Assembly: GCF_017306545.1 (NCBI RefSeq)
Contig: NZ_JAFKID010000038.1
Location: 1-44,295, forward strand
Length of the DNA: 44,295 nt
Direction: 5' to 3'
From: Mesorhizobium sp.
Lineage (GTDB): Bacteria; Pseudomonadota; Alphaproteobacteria; Rhizobiales; Rhizobiaceae
Of the stretch, positions 32,466 through 41,461 are shown piece by piece. The position numbers and the translations under genes are program-made. Position 1 is the stretch's first letter. Each line of letters opens with the position of its first letter. The notes under the pieces are model-generated. The model was not told the origin of the DNA. It was given only the letters and a program-made list of their open reading frames with translations, and made no database searches.

Positions 32466-33866
32466 GTGCGTCTTTCCGCGGCGACCACGGCCGAACGGTT
32501 GCTGCCGCAACGCCTGGCGTTGCGCGCGCGTCCGCTGCTCGGCCGCGTCGACGCGCTGCTGTCTGCCGCCGACGACCGCGGCGAGGCCGGCCGCATGTCG
32601 GTCATCGCCTTCGCTACCCGCGTCGTTTCCGCCGTCATCGCCTTCGCCAGCCAGGTGCTGATGGCACGCTGGATAGGCTCATTCCAATACGGCATCCTGG
32701 TGCTGGTATGGACGACGATGATCATCGTCGGCGGCCTGTCCTGCCTCGGCTTCCATGCCTCGGTCATCCGCTTCATTCCCGAATATCGCCAACTCGGCAG
32801 GCTGGCGGAACTGCGCGGCGTGCTTGTCTCCAGCCGGCTGTTCGTGCTCGTCGTCTCCAGCGTGATCGCGTTGGCGGGAGCGCTCGGCGTCTGGGCCTTT
32901 TCCGGCCGGATCGAGAGCTACTACGCCGTGCCGTTCGTGCTCGGCATGACCTGCCTGCCGATGGTCGCGCTGTCCGATCTCCTGCAAGGCATAGCGCGCG
33001 GCCATTCGTGGCCGCTGTCGGCGATGCTGCCGACCTATATCGTGCGGCCCGTGCTGATCCTGGCCTTCATGGCGCTGATGCTGGCCGCCGGCCTGGCGCC
33101 GGATGCGCGCACCGGCATCCTGGCGGCCATAGCCGCGACCTACGCGACCAGCATCGTCCAGCTTCTCGGCATCACCCAGCGCATCGACGCCGGGCTGCCG
33201 GCGGGGCCGATGACGATGCGTTTCGGCCACTGGTTGGCGGTGTCGCTGCCGATCTTCCTGGTCGAAAGCTTCTTCTTCCTGCTCACCAATGCCGACGTGC
33301 TGATGGTCGGCTACTATCTCAGGCCCGACGACGTCGCCGTCTACTTCGCCACGGTCAAGACGCTGGCGCTGGTGCATTTCGTCTATTTCGCCGTCAAGGC
33401 GGGGGCCGCCACGCGCTATGCCCAGTTCACCCACGGCGAGCCGGAGAAACTCGCCGCCTTCGCCCGCGAAACGGTTTCCTGGACGTTCTGGCCCTCACTG
33501 GTGATGGCGGCGGCGGTACTGGCGCTGGGCGAGCCGATGCTTGTCCTGTTCGGGCCGGAATTCTCCGCCGGTTATCCGCTCCTCTTCCTGCTGGTGGTGG
33601 GCGTGGTGGCGCGCGCCGCCGTCGGCCCCTGCGAAAGCCTGCTGACGATGAGCGGCAACCAGAACGTCTGCGCTGCCGTCTACGCGCTGACGCTGGCCCT
33701 CAATATCGGCCTCAACGTCATGCTCATCCCGCATTTCCACCTGTGGGGCGCGGCCATTTCGACCGCGCTCGCCATGGTCTTCGAGGCCGCCGCGCTCTCT
33801 TTCACCGTCTGGCGCAGGCTCGGCATCGTCATGGCGATCTTCATTCCCGCCCGGAGGCCAATCTGA
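32466..33866 (+). CDS. Polysaccharide flippase (Wzx/MATE-like)
   Basis: The product is 466 residues with a GTG start and GGAG eight bases upstream. About 12 hydrophobic segments fit the MVF/MATE oligosaccharide flippase family, with family-like SFQYGILVLVWTTMI and a C-terminal half resembling the N-terminal half. It would move lipid-linked glycan units across the inner membrane. It overlaps the next gene by one base. No glycosyltransferase is adjacent, so the substrate is unknown. Confidence 0.82.
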   Translation: MRLSAATTAERLLPQRLALRARPLLGRVDALLSAADDRGEAGRMSVIAFATRVVSAVIAFASQVLMARWIGSFQYGILVLVWTTMIIVGGLSCLGFHASVIRFIPEYRQLGRLAELRGVLVSSRLFVLVVSSVIALAGALGVWAFSGRIESYYAVPFVLGMTCLPMVALSDLLQGIARGHSWPLSAMLPTYIVRPVLILAFMALMLAAGLAPDARTGILAAIAATYATSIVQLLGITQRIDAGLPAGPMTMRFGHWLAVSLPIFLVESFFFLLTNADVLMVGYYLRPDDVAVYFATVKTLALVHFVYFAVKAGAATRYAQFTHGEPEKLAAFARETVSWTFWPSLVMAAAVLALGEPMLVLFGPEFSAGYPLLFLLVVGVVARAAVGPCESLLTMSGNQNVCAAVYALTLALNIGLNVMLIPHFHLWGAAISTALAMVFEAAALSFTVWRRLGIVMAIFIPARRPI

Positions 33867-35149
33867 TGGCCGCCGTTCCGCTCATCGAGGAAAACAGCAG
33901 CGGGCCTGCCGGCGCCATGGTGTCGGGCCTGGCCGGGCTGGCGCACGACGCCGCCGACGCCGCCCAATTGGAACTCGTCGCGCACGGCCGGCCGCAGCGC
34001 CGGCTCGCCATCTATCCGGCCTCGGCCGGCTTCGATCTGGTCGAGGAACTGGATTACCTCGGCGCCCGCACGGTCGAACCCAACGTCTTCTTCAATCCGC
34101 GCTTCCTGGCGCCGGCGATGCCGCGTCTGGAGGATCGCGAGGTCAGGCTTGCCGTCATCCGCGACGGCGACGAATACCGCAGCCGCCTGCGCTTCCTGGT
34201 GCCGTTCTCCGTCGAGCGGCCGGTCATGCCGCTCGGCGTTCCCATCATGCGCACCTGGTCGAGCCCGTTCGGCCCGGTCGGCACGCCGCTGCTCGACCGG
34301 GACGACCCGGTCGGCGTGCTGGACGATTTCCTCGGCATGCTGTCCAGGCCGCACCTCAAGCTGCCGGACGTCTTCGTCTTTCCCGACGTGCCGCTGGACG
34401 GCGCCGCGGCGGCGCTGCTGAGGACGGTTTCCGAGATGCGCCGGCTGCCGCTTTCCGTCACCGGAACGGTCGAGCGGCCGATGCTGAAAAGCGATCTGGA
34501 CGGGGAGGCCTATCTGCGCGGGGCGCTGAAGGCGCATCACTATCGCGAATTCCGCCGCCTCAAGCGCCGTCTCGCCGATCTCGGCAAGCTGGAACACGCG
34601 GTGGCGCGCGGACCGGAGGAAATCCGCCATGCGATCGAACGCTTCCTGTCGCTGGAGGCGTCCGGCTGGAAGGGACGCGAGCGTACCGCCATGGCGGTCG
34701 ACCGTTACCGCGCGGCTTTCGCGCGCGAGGCCGTGTACCGGCTGGCCGAGCGCGATATGTGCCGCATCCATGCCCTGACGCTCGACGGGCAGACCGTCGC
34801 CAGCCTGATCGTGCTGGTGGAGGCGGGCGTCGCCTATACCTGGAAGACCGCCTATGACGAGGCCCTGTCGGCCTATTCGCCCGGCGCGCTGCTGATGGTC
34901 GAGGTGACGAAGCAGCATCTCGACGATCCTAATATCGAGCTGACGGATTCCTGCGCTGTGCCGGACCATCCGGTGATGAGCCGCTTGTGGAGCGAGCGGC
35001 GGCCGATCGGCACGTTCGTGCTCGGCCTCAGGCCCGATGCCGACCGCGCCACGCGGCAGGCGGCCTCGCAACTGCACCTCTATCGCGAGACGCGCAACAT
35101 GGCACGGCTGCTGCGCGACCGCGTCAAGAGCCTGCTCGGCCGGCGATAG
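33866..35149 (+). CDS. CelD/BcsL-family acyltransferase-like protein (GNAT_6)
   Basis: The product is 427 residues. The C-terminal half (about 210-390) carries the Acetyltransf_6/CelD pattern: FRRLKRRLADLGKLEHAVARG, EASGWKGRERTAM, and a segment TWKTAYDEALSAYSPGALLM. The start ATG overlaps the flippase stop (TGATG), with GGAGG upstream. Such proteins occur in exopolysaccharide or cellulose loci and probably acylate a glycan or lipid intermediate. Together with the flippase it forms a two-gene unit. Confidence 0.78.
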   Translation: MAAVPLIEENSSGPAGAMVSGLAGLAHDAADAAQLELVAHGRPQRRLAIYPASAGFDLVEELDYLGARTVEPNVFFNPRFLAPAMPRLEDREVRLAVIRDGDEYRSRLRFLVPFSVERPVMPLGVPIMRTWSSPFGPVGTPLLDRDDPVGVLDDFLGMLSRPHLKLPDVFVFPDVPLDGAAAALLRTVSEMRRLPLSVTGTVERPMLKSDLDGEAYLRGALKAHHYREFRRLKRRLADLGKLEHAVARGPEEIRHAIERFLSLEASGWKGRERTAMAVDRYRAAFAREAVYRLAERDMCRIHALTLDGQTVASLIVLVEAGVAYTWKTAYDEALSAYSPGALLMVEVTKQHLDDPNIELTDSCAVPDHPVMSRLWSERRPIGTFVLGLRPDADRATRQAASQLHLYRETRNMARLLRDRVKSLLGRR

Positions 35150-35234
35150 AGCGGGACGGCGGGCGCCGGGGAAAACGCCCGCGCGGACGGATCGGCCTTA
35201 AAATCGACGCGTTTCGATCTCTTCGGACGCCGGC

Positions 35235-35681
35235 ATGATCGATCACCTCACCCTTACCCGCCGCGATGCGAACAAGGCTCTCCTGGCAACGGCGTTCGCC
35301 GTTCTCGGCGGGCGCGTCGTGGCTGCGCGCGCCTCGACGCCGCTGTTCGATTTTGCGATTGCCGGCGGGAATTATCACGGACTTAGAACAGCCGTGAGGC
35401 ACATGGAACCGGGAATGAAACTGGCGTTGGTCCGCGAACCGGCGAACCCTTACGACGCGAACGCCGTCGCGGTCTATATGGACGGGCTGAAACTCGGATT
35501 TGTGCCAAGGGCAGCCAATCGCCCGGTCGCGGCGTTGCTCGACCGCGGCCAGCAGGTGAGGGCGGAAGTCGTGCGGACGCTTGACGTCCAGCGGGCGAGC
35601 AACGTGCCGAAGGAATTGGTTTTCACCGGGTTTTCAAGCGGCGATCCTGTGGTCCGGCTTACCACCGAAGCCCAAGCCTGA
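35235..35681 (+). CDS. Exported HIRAN-domain protein with twin-arginine-like signal
   Basis: The product is 148 residues. The N-terminus has TRRDANK followed by a hydrophobic stretch and ARAS, like a Tat signal. Residues 38-105 match a HIRAN domain: FAIAGGNYHGLR, then REPANPYDANAVAVYMDGLKLGFVPRAANRPVAALLDRGQ. HIRAN domains usually bind DNA ends in nuclear or cytoplasmic repair enzymes, so export is unusual. The ATG is 85 bases after the acyltransferase stop. The function is unknown. Confidence 0.75.
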   Translation: MIDHLTLTRRDANKALLATAFAVLGGRVVAARASTPLFDFAIAGGNYHGLRTAVRHMEPGMKLALVREPANPYDANAVAVYMDGLKLGFVPRAANRPVAALLDRGQQVRAEVVRTLDVQRASNVPKELVFTGFSSGDPVVRLTTEAQA

Positions 35682-35769
35682 CGCATCCGGAGACGGTGCG
35701 CCGTTCGCCGGCCGGTCTGGCCGCCTCGTCGCAGGCGTGAGCGAAGCGAACTGCCGTGAGATAAGAAAA

Positions 35770-35856
35770 TGGTGCCCCTAGCCGGGATCGAACCAGCACT
35801 CCTTGCGGAACTCGATTTTGAGTCGAGCGCGTCTACCAATTCCGCCATAGGGGCAC
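35770..35856 (-). tRNA. tRNA-Leu(CAA)
   Basis: The 87-base minus-strand tRNA has a 7-bp acceptor GTGCCCC, a D loop with GG, anticodon CAA in the loop CTCAAAA, a long variable arm and a T arm GGTTCGATCC, and ends in ACCA. It reads codon TTG. The features are all canonical. Confidence 0.96.
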
Positions 35857-36025
35857 GGACCGGGTGGGTCCGGATGGCGCGGACTATACGGTCCGGGGCC
35901 TGTTCGTCAACTGGGCGCGTCGTGCTGTCGGGCGACGGCGTGGCGCACTGCCGATTTCGTGAAGGGGGCGCCATTGTGCCGCCGCATAAATCTTCCTAAA
36001 GAAGCGGCGCATCACGAGGGGTTCC

Positions 36026-36613
36026 ATGCTTCGCGGACTTTACGACTGGACCTTGTCGCTCGCGGCAAGGAAATCCGCCGAATGGTGGCTGGCCGCCATC
36101 GCCTTTGTCGAGAGTTCGGTGTTTCTGGTGCCGGCCGACGTGCTTTTCCTGCCGATGGCCCTGTCGCGACCGGATCGCGCCTACCGTTATGCGCTGATCG
36201 CCACGGTCGCCTCGGTACTCGGCGGCATCGCCGGCTGGTTCATTGGTCACTACGCCTACGAGGCGGTCGCCGTGCCGATCCTGCAATTCTACGGCAAGTA
36301 CGACGAGTTCGAGGCGCTGCGCACCTCGTCGGGCGTCGGCTTCATCATCCTGATGCTGATCACTTCGGGCGCGGCCCACCTGCCGCCGATCAAGGTGGTG
36401 ACGATCCTGTCGGGCGTCATCGGCGTCAACCTCCTGCTCTTCACCGGGCTTGCCATCGTCGCGCGCGGCGCACGCTTCCTGTTGCTCGCCTGGCTTTTGC
36501 GCCGCTATGGCGAGCAGATCAAAGACTTCATCGAAAAGCGCCTCGGCATGATCGCGGGCGCCGCCGCCGTTGTCCTTATTTTGCTTTATATCCTCGTCAA
36601 ATGGGTAATTTGA
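36026..36613 (+). CDS. YqaA/DedA-like inner-membrane protein
   Basis: The product is 195 residues with four to five hydrophobic segments and the re-entrant-type motifs of the SNARE-associated (DedA/YqaA) superfamily: FVESSVFLVPADVLFLPMAL, then GGIAGWFIGHYAYE. Such proteins act in lipid transport or membrane homeostasis. The ATG at 36026 lies in a sequence AGGGGTTCC upstream. DsbB follows 26 bases downstream on the same strand. Confidence 0.85.
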   Translation: MLRGLYDWTLSLAARKSAEWWLAAIAFVESSVFLVPADVLFLPMALSRPDRAYRYALIATVASVLGGIAGWFIGHYAYEAVAVPILQFYGKYDEFEALRTSSGVGFIILMLITSGAAHLPPIKVVTILSGVIGVNLLLFTGLAIVARGARFLLLAWLLRRYGEQIKDFIEKRLGMIAGAAAVVLILLYILVKWVI

Positions 36614-36638
36614 CCAGCCTGCCACGGATGATCCTGCC

Positions 36639-37157
36639 ATGACCCACGCCGCCACACCGTCCGAGCCGAACCGTCGCGCGCAGATCGCCGGCTTTCTCGC
36701 CGTCGCTATGGCCGCCACGGTCGGCGGTGCACTCGCCTTCCAGTACATAGGCGGCTACATCCCCTGCAAACTCTGCTACGAGCAGCGTATCCCCTACTAT
36801 GTCGGTGCGCCGCTGATGCTGGTCGCCTGTCTCGCTTCGCTGCTGCGGGCGCCGGCCTGGGCGGTGCGCAGCCTGCTCGCCGTCGGCGGGCTTCTGATGC
36901 TCTACGGCCTCTATCTCGGCGTCTATCATTCCGGCGTCGAATGGGCGTGGTGGCCGGGGCCGACCGACTGCACGGACGTCGCCGGCCCCGTCGATACCGG
37001 CGGCAACGGCGTGCTCGATGCGCTCAACAAATTCGTGCCGCCGTCCTGCGACAAGGCGGCGCTACGCATCCTCGGACTGTCGCTGGCCGGCTGGCAGGCC
37101 ATCGCGGCGCTCATCCTCGGCACGGTGGCGTTCAAGGGCGCGCTGGGCAAGGATTGA
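36639..37157 (+). CDS. dsbB: Disulfide bond formation protein DsbB
   Basis: The product is 172 residues with four membrane segments. The first cysteine pair is C43-K-L-C46 (PCKLCYEQR) next to helix 2, and the second pair is in the periplasmic loop (DCTDVAG ... SCDKA), as in DsbB-family quinone-linked oxidases that reoxidise DsbA. It lies close behind the YqaA-like gene and may be co-transcribed. Confidence 0.88.
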   Translation: MTHAATPSEPNRRAQIAGFLAVAMAATVGGALAFQYIGGYIPCKLCYEQRIPYYVGAPLMLVACLASLLRAPAWAVRSLLAVGGLLMLYGLYLGVYHSGVEWAWWPGPTDCTDVAGPVDTGGNGVLDALNKFVPPSCDKAALRILGLSLAGWQAIAALILGTVAFKGALGKD

Positions 37158-37205
37158 AAGCCTCTTCCTTCTCCCCGTAAACAGGGCGAAGAGGACTGAA
37201 GCGCC

Positions 37206-37763
37206 TTACGGCTCCAGTTCGACATCCCAATAGAGATAGTCGATCCAGCTTTCGTGCAGGTGGTTGGGCGGGAACAGGCGGCCGTTGTTGTGCAGGTCGT
37301 GCACGGTCGGCTTGTAGGGTTTCTGCAAAGGCCACATCTTGGCCTGCGCAGGCATCATGCCGCCCTTCCTGAGATTGCAGGGCGAGCAGGCGGCGACCAC
37401 ATTGTCCCACGTCGTCGCGCCGCCGCGATGACGCGGGATCACATGGTCGAAGGTGAGATCCTCCCCCGTGCCGCAATACTGGCAGCGGAAGCGGTCGCGC
37501 AGGAAGACGTTGAAGCGGGTAAAGGCCGGATGCCGCGACGGCTTCACATAGGCCTTGAGGCTGACCACCGAGGGCAGCTTCATGGAAAAGGTCGGCGAGG
37601 AGACGGCGTGCTCGTATTCGGCGACGATGTTGACACGCTCGAGGAACACCGCCTTGATCGCGTCCTGCCACGACCACAGCGACAAGGGATAGTAGCTGAG
37701 CGGGCGGTAATCCGCGTTCAGCACCAGTGCTGGAAGCCCATCCGGAGATACGGCAACCGTCAC
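37206..37763 (-). CDS. HNH endonuclease
   Basis: The product is 185 residues. An N-terminal region (ALVLNADYRPLSYYPLSLWSW) precedes the HNH domain: zinc pair CQYCG, then the catalytic DHVIPRHRGGATTWDNVVAACSPCNLRKGG with His, Asn, Asn positions and a second Cys pair. This is the common chromosomal rhizobial HNH protein (McrA-type). It is not next to any phage or restriction partner. The ATG at 37763 is well placed after an 80-base upstream gap. Confidence 0.9.
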   Translation of the reverse strand: MTVAVSPDGLPALVLNADYRPLSYYPLSLWSWQDAIKAVFLERVNIVAEYEHAVSSPTFSMKLPSVVSLKAYVKPSRHPAFTRFNVFLRDRFRCQYCGTGEDLTFDHVIPRHRGGATTWDNVVAACSPCNLRKGGMMPAQAKMWPLQKPYKPTVHDLHNNGRLFPPNHLHESWIDYLYWDVELEP

Positions 37764-37891
37764 GTTCCTCGTCTCCTCAAGTTTCGAACCGTACGGTGCC
37801 GATACTGTAAGCCCGACATGACAGGGATGTGAAGCGGATTGTGGGGCGCAAGGGGGCCTGAAAACGTGCGGTTCTCATGGTTTTTCGCGAC

Positions 37892-38533
37892 TCAGGCGAC
37901 CGGAATCGCGTCGCGGCCCTTCATTTCCCGATAATAGGCCCAGAAAAGCCGCGAGGCGACGCCGCGCCAGGGGGCCCATGATTCGGCTATCCGGATGAGC
38001 GCCTTTTCGGGCGGCCGGGGCTCGATGCCGAGCGCGTGGCCGACGGCGCTTTGCAGCGCTACGTCGCGCGCCGGGAAGACGTCCGGATGGCCGGCGGAGA
38101 ACAGGAGATAGCACTCCGCCGTCCACGGGCCGACGCCGGGCACGGCGGTGAGTGCGGCGATGGCCTCCGCGGCGTCGAGCGAACACAGGTGGTGCAGGTC
38201 GAGGCCGTCGGCCACCGCCTGCGCCGCGGCCAGCAGCCCGCGCTGCTTCGGCCGCGACAGGCCGGCCTCACGGAACACCGCCTCGCCGGCGCCGAGCACC
38301 GCCTGCGGCGTCAGCGGATCAAGCAGGCCCGTCAGCCGGCCGAAGATGGCGTCGGCGCTGGCGCGCGACACTTGCTGCGAAACGATGATGGAGGCGAGGC
38401 TTTCGAAGCCCGGCTCGGACAGGCGCAGCGGCACGGCGCCCGCCCTGTCGCGCACCGGCAGCAGGCGCGGGTCGAGCGCGACGAGCGCATCCAGACCGCG
38501 CGCGACGTCGTCCAGCGTGGCGATGCGCTGCAT
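37892..38533 (-). CDS. DNA-3-methyladenine glycosylase II (AlkA-type)
   Basis: The product is 213 residues of the HhH-GPD superfamily. The helix-hairpin-helix LTAVPGVGPWTAECYLLF is followed by the catalytic Asp in FPARDVAL. It removes alkylated bases in base-excision repair. The ATG at 38533 has GGAGGG close by; the longer frame upstream is discarded. It is divergent from gluQ. Confidence 0.9.
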   Translation of the reverse strand: MQRIATLDDVARGLDALVALDPRLLPVRDRAGAVPLRLSEPGFESLASIIVSQQVSRASADAIFGRLTGLLDPLTPQAVLGAGEAVFREAGLSRPKQRGLLAAAQAVADGLDLHHLCSLDAAEAIAALTAVPGVGPWTAECYLLFSAGHPDVFPARDVALQSAVGHALGIEPRPPEKALIRIAESWAPWRGVASRLFWAYYREMKGRDAIPVA

Positions 38534-38637
38534 GTTCCCTCCATGGCCGTCCGCGATACTCGACCGACCGGCTTGACTTCGACGGCCGCACGGTAGCAAT
38601 CGAAAGCCATGCCGCACAGCCCGACCGTTGCCGCATC

Positions 38638-39513
38638 ATGACGCTGCTGACATTCCGTTTCGCGCCAAGCCCGAACGGCGCGCTGCATCTCGGCCATGCC
38701 TATTCGGCGCTGCTCAACCAGAAGCTGGCGCGGACGACCGGTGGGCGGCTTCTGCTGCGCATCGAGGACATCGACACGGCGCGCTGCACGCCCGAACTGG
38801 AAGCCGGTATTTTCCAAGATCTCGAATGGCTGGGTATGGAATGGGAGACGCCGGTACGCCGGCAGTCCGAGCATTTCGCCGACTATGCGGCTCTGCTCGA
38901 CCGGTTGGTGGGCGAGGAACTGGTCTATCCGGCCTTCATGAGCCGCGGCGAAATCCGCGCCTTCATCGCCGACAGCGGCAAGGCAGCCGACTGGCCGCAC
39001 GATCCCGACGGCGCGGCGCTCTATCCGGGGGCCGACAAGGCGCTGCCGGTCAGGGAACGCAAGCGCAGGATCGCCGAAGGCGCGCCGTTTTCCTGGCGGC
39101 TCGATATGGAGGCGGCGGCACGGGCGGGACAGAGGCTCTGCTGGATGGAATTCACCGACGAGACGCTGACGTCGGTTCGTGAGGTCGAGGCCCGGCCGCA
39201 GGATTGGGGCGACGTGGTGATCGCGCGGCGCGACGTGCCGACGAGCTATCATCTGGCGGTCGTTGCCGACGACGCCGTGCAGGGCGTCAGCCATGTCGTG
39301 CGCGGTCTGGATCTTTATCACGCGACCGGCGTGCAGCGGCTGTTGCAGGAATTGCTCGGCCTGCCGGCCCCACGTCATTTCCACCACCGGCTGATCCTCG
39401 GGCCGGACGGCCGCAAGCTGTCCAAGAGTTTTAGCGATACCGGGCTTTCGGCGCTGCGCGAAGCAGGCGCCACGCCCGACGACGTGCGGCGCATGGTGGG
39501 GTTGGAGTTGTAG
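38638..39513 (+). CDS. gluQ: Glutamyl-Q tRNA(Asp) synthetase
   Basis: The product is 291 residues, a class I synthetase catalytic core without an anticodon-binding domain. The HIGH-like motif is ALHLGHA and the KMSKS motif is KLSKS; RFAPSPNG and RIEDIDTAR are diagnostic. It glutamylates queuosine in tRNA-Asp. The four zinc cysteines seen in the Escherichia coli enzyme are not present in the VYPAFMSRGEIRAF region. Confidence 0.92.
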   Translation: MTLLTFRFAPSPNGALHLGHAYSALLNQKLARTTGGRLLLRIEDIDTARCTPELEAGIFQDLEWLGMEWETPVRRQSEHFADYAALLDRLVGEELVYPAFMSRGEIRAFIADSGKAADWPHDPDGAALYPGADKALPVRERKRRIAEGAPFSWRLDMEAAARAGQRLCWMEFTDETLTSVREVEARPQDWGDVVIARRDVPTSYHLAVVADDAVQGVSHVVRGLDLYHATGVQRLLQELLGLPAPRHFHHRLILGPDGRKLSKSFSDTGLSALREAGATPDDVRRMVGLEL

Positions 39514-39693
39514 GTGGGGGCAGCGCCCCTGCGACCGCCGCCGCGAACCAGGAAGCTTGGGCAGCATAACCGCCGGGTTTCCCCTGAAGCCTTCAACTCC
39601 CCTTAGCCTATGAATCAGCGGTTTCGTTTTGCCAGCCGCGACAAACCGCATTACATCGGCGCTTCCGATTCCTCCGGACAAGGTTTCCCGGCA

Positions 39694-40584
39694 ATGCAAG
39701 GGCTGAAGCGGCTGGTTCCGGCCACGTTCGTCGTCTTGTGGGCGACCGGCTTCATCGGCGCGCGCTATGCCATGCCGTGGGCGGAACCGTTCACCTTCCT
39801 GTCGCTGCGGTTCGTCTTCGCCGGCCTGCTGCTCGCCGCACTCGTGCTGGCGCTGCGGGGGCGGCGCCTGAGCGGAGCCGAGGCGTTCCATGCGGCTGTC
39901 GCCGGCGTCCTGATGCACGGCGTCTATCTAGGTGGTGTCTTCTGGGCGATCCATCGCGGCCTGCCCGCCGGCTTGTCGGCGCTGATCGTCGGCCTGCAAC
40001 CGCTGATCACCGCCGTCATCGCCGGCAAGCTGCTCGGCGAAAAGATCCTGCCGCGCCATTGGGCCGGGCTGGCGGTCGGCTTCGCTGGCGTCGTCATCGT
40101 GCTGTCGCCGAAGCTCGGCGCGCTGGGCAGCGGCGTCACCGCCGCCACGCTAGCCGCCTCGGTGATATCGGTGATCGGCATGAGCCTGGGCACCGTGTGG
40201 CAGAAGCGCTTCGCGTCCGGCGGCAACCTGATGGCGGCGACCTTCTGGCAGTATGTCGGCGGGCTGGCGACGGTGCTCGCCGGTTCGCTGCTGTTCGAGA
40301 CGCGGCAGGTTACGGTCAACGGCGAACTGATCTTCGCGCTGGTGTGGCTGGTGCTGGTGCTGTCCTTCGGCGCCATCTTCCTGTTGATGCTGATGATCCG
40401 CGAGGGGGCGATGGCCAAGGTCGCTTCGCTGTTCTACCTGGTTCCGGCCGTCACCGCGCTGATGGCCTGGCCGCTGTTCGGCGAGAAGCTCTCTCTCGTG
40501 CAGATCGCCGGCATGGCGATCGCCACGCTGGGCGTCGGCCTGGCGACGGCTCAGCCCGTCACCTTTGCCCGCGCTTCCAGATAG
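39694..40584 (+). CDS. DMT-family transporter (EamA)
   Basis: The product is 296 residues with ten hydrophobic segments forming two EamA repeats (about 5-135 and 150-290). LWATGFIGARYAMP and GLQPLITAVIAGKLLGEKI are typical. The ATG at 39694 is chosen over a frame start 28 codons upstream. The substrate is unknown; family members export amino acids or metabolites. The end overlaps the convergent BrkB-like gene by 34 bases. Confidence 0.85.
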   Translation: MQGLKRLVPATFVVLWATGFIGARYAMPWAEPFTFLSLRFVFAGLLLAALVLALRGRRLSGAEAFHAAVAGVLMHGVYLGGVFWAIHRGLPAGLSALIVGLQPLITAVIAGKLLGEKILPRHWAGLAVGFAGVVIVLSPKLGALGSGVTAATLAASVISVIGMSLGTVWQKRFASGGNLMAATFWQYVGGLATVLAGSLLFETRQVTVNGELIFALVWLVLVLSFGAIFLLMLMIREGAMAKVASLFYLVPAVTALMAWPLFGEKLSLVQIAGMAIATLGVGLATAQPVTFARASR

Positions 40585-41405
40585 CGGCTGATGGAGGCGT
40601 TGAGTTCGCCGCCGAGGATGAAGATCGCCGAGACGATATAGAGGAAGACGACCGCGATCATGATCGAGGCGAGCCCCGCATAGGTGGTCACGTAGGACGA
40701 GAAGTGGTCGATGTAGCTGGCGAACACGGTCGAGCCGACCAGCCAGCCGATGAGCGTGAACAGGATGCCGGGAACCAGCGAGACGAAGCGCCGCTTGCCG
40801 GCCGGCAGCCAGAAATGCACGGCGAACAGGCCGCCGACAATGACCGCCGAAGCGACGACGAAGCGCCAGACGGTGATGGTGCCCATATAGGGCTTGATCC
40901 ATTCGATATGGGTTTCGGCCAGCCGCGCCAGGATGGGCGCGAAGACGAGCAGCACGGATATGACGAGGATGCCGGCCGTGGCGATCAGCACGAAGACGAG
41001 GCTCTGGGCGCGCCGATAGAAGAAGCCGCGTGTTTCGGTGACGCGATAGGCGCGGTTGAGCGAGGTGCGCAGCGCCTCGATGCCGTTGGAGGCGAAGTAG
41101 GCGGCTAGCACCACGCCGTAGGTCAAAAGGTCGGTGCGCTGCACGGTGAGCACGTTGAGCACCTCGCGGGCGATCGGCTTGGCGATCTGCTCGGGCCAGG
41201 TGTCGAAGACGATGTGCACGGCTGTGTCCGCGAAGGCCTGGGCGCCGAGGAAGGAGGCCAGCGTGGTGGCGAAGATCAGGAAGGGAAACAGCGCCATCAG
41301 CGCGGTGATGGCGAGATGGGAGGACATCGCCCAGCCGTCGTCGTTGTTGAAGTGGCCGAGCGCGTCGTAGAGGACGCGCTTTACGGCGACGATGTTGCGC
41401 AGCAA
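40551..41405 (-). CDS. YihY/BrkB-family inner-membrane protein
   Basis: About 284 residues with six membrane segments. Family marks are DDGWAMSSHLAITALMALFPFLIF, YFASNGIEALRTSLNRAYRV and the C-terminal GGELNASISRYLE. The start is uncertain: no ATG exists, so TTG at 41405 is given; TTG at 41468 would overlap the divergent dehydrogenase start. The function of the family is unknown (once called RNase BN or BrkB). Confidence 0.8.
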   Translation of the reverse strand: MLRNIVAVKRVLYDALGHFNNDDGWAMSSHLAITALMALFPFLIFATTLASFLGAQAFADTAVHIVFDTWPEQIAKPIAREVLNVLTVQRTDLLTYGVVLAAYFASNGIEALRTSLNRAYRVTETRGFFYRRAQSLVFVLIATAGILVISVLLVFAPILARLAETHIEWIKPYMGTITVWRFVVASAVIVGGLFAVHFWLPAGKRRFVSLVPGILFTLIGWLVGSTVFASYIDHFSSYVTTYAGLASIMIAVVFLYIVSAIFILGGELNASISRYLEARAKVTG

Positions 41406-41461
41406 GAGACGGCATCCCGCGATTGTATCCCGGTTGCGAATATGGGAAGGGTTTGCCGCAA

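Noticed and set aside
37158-37205. Possible terminator hairpin after dsbB (CCTCTTC... GAAGAGG)
   Set aside because: The stem is interrupted and has no T-run; too weak to call.
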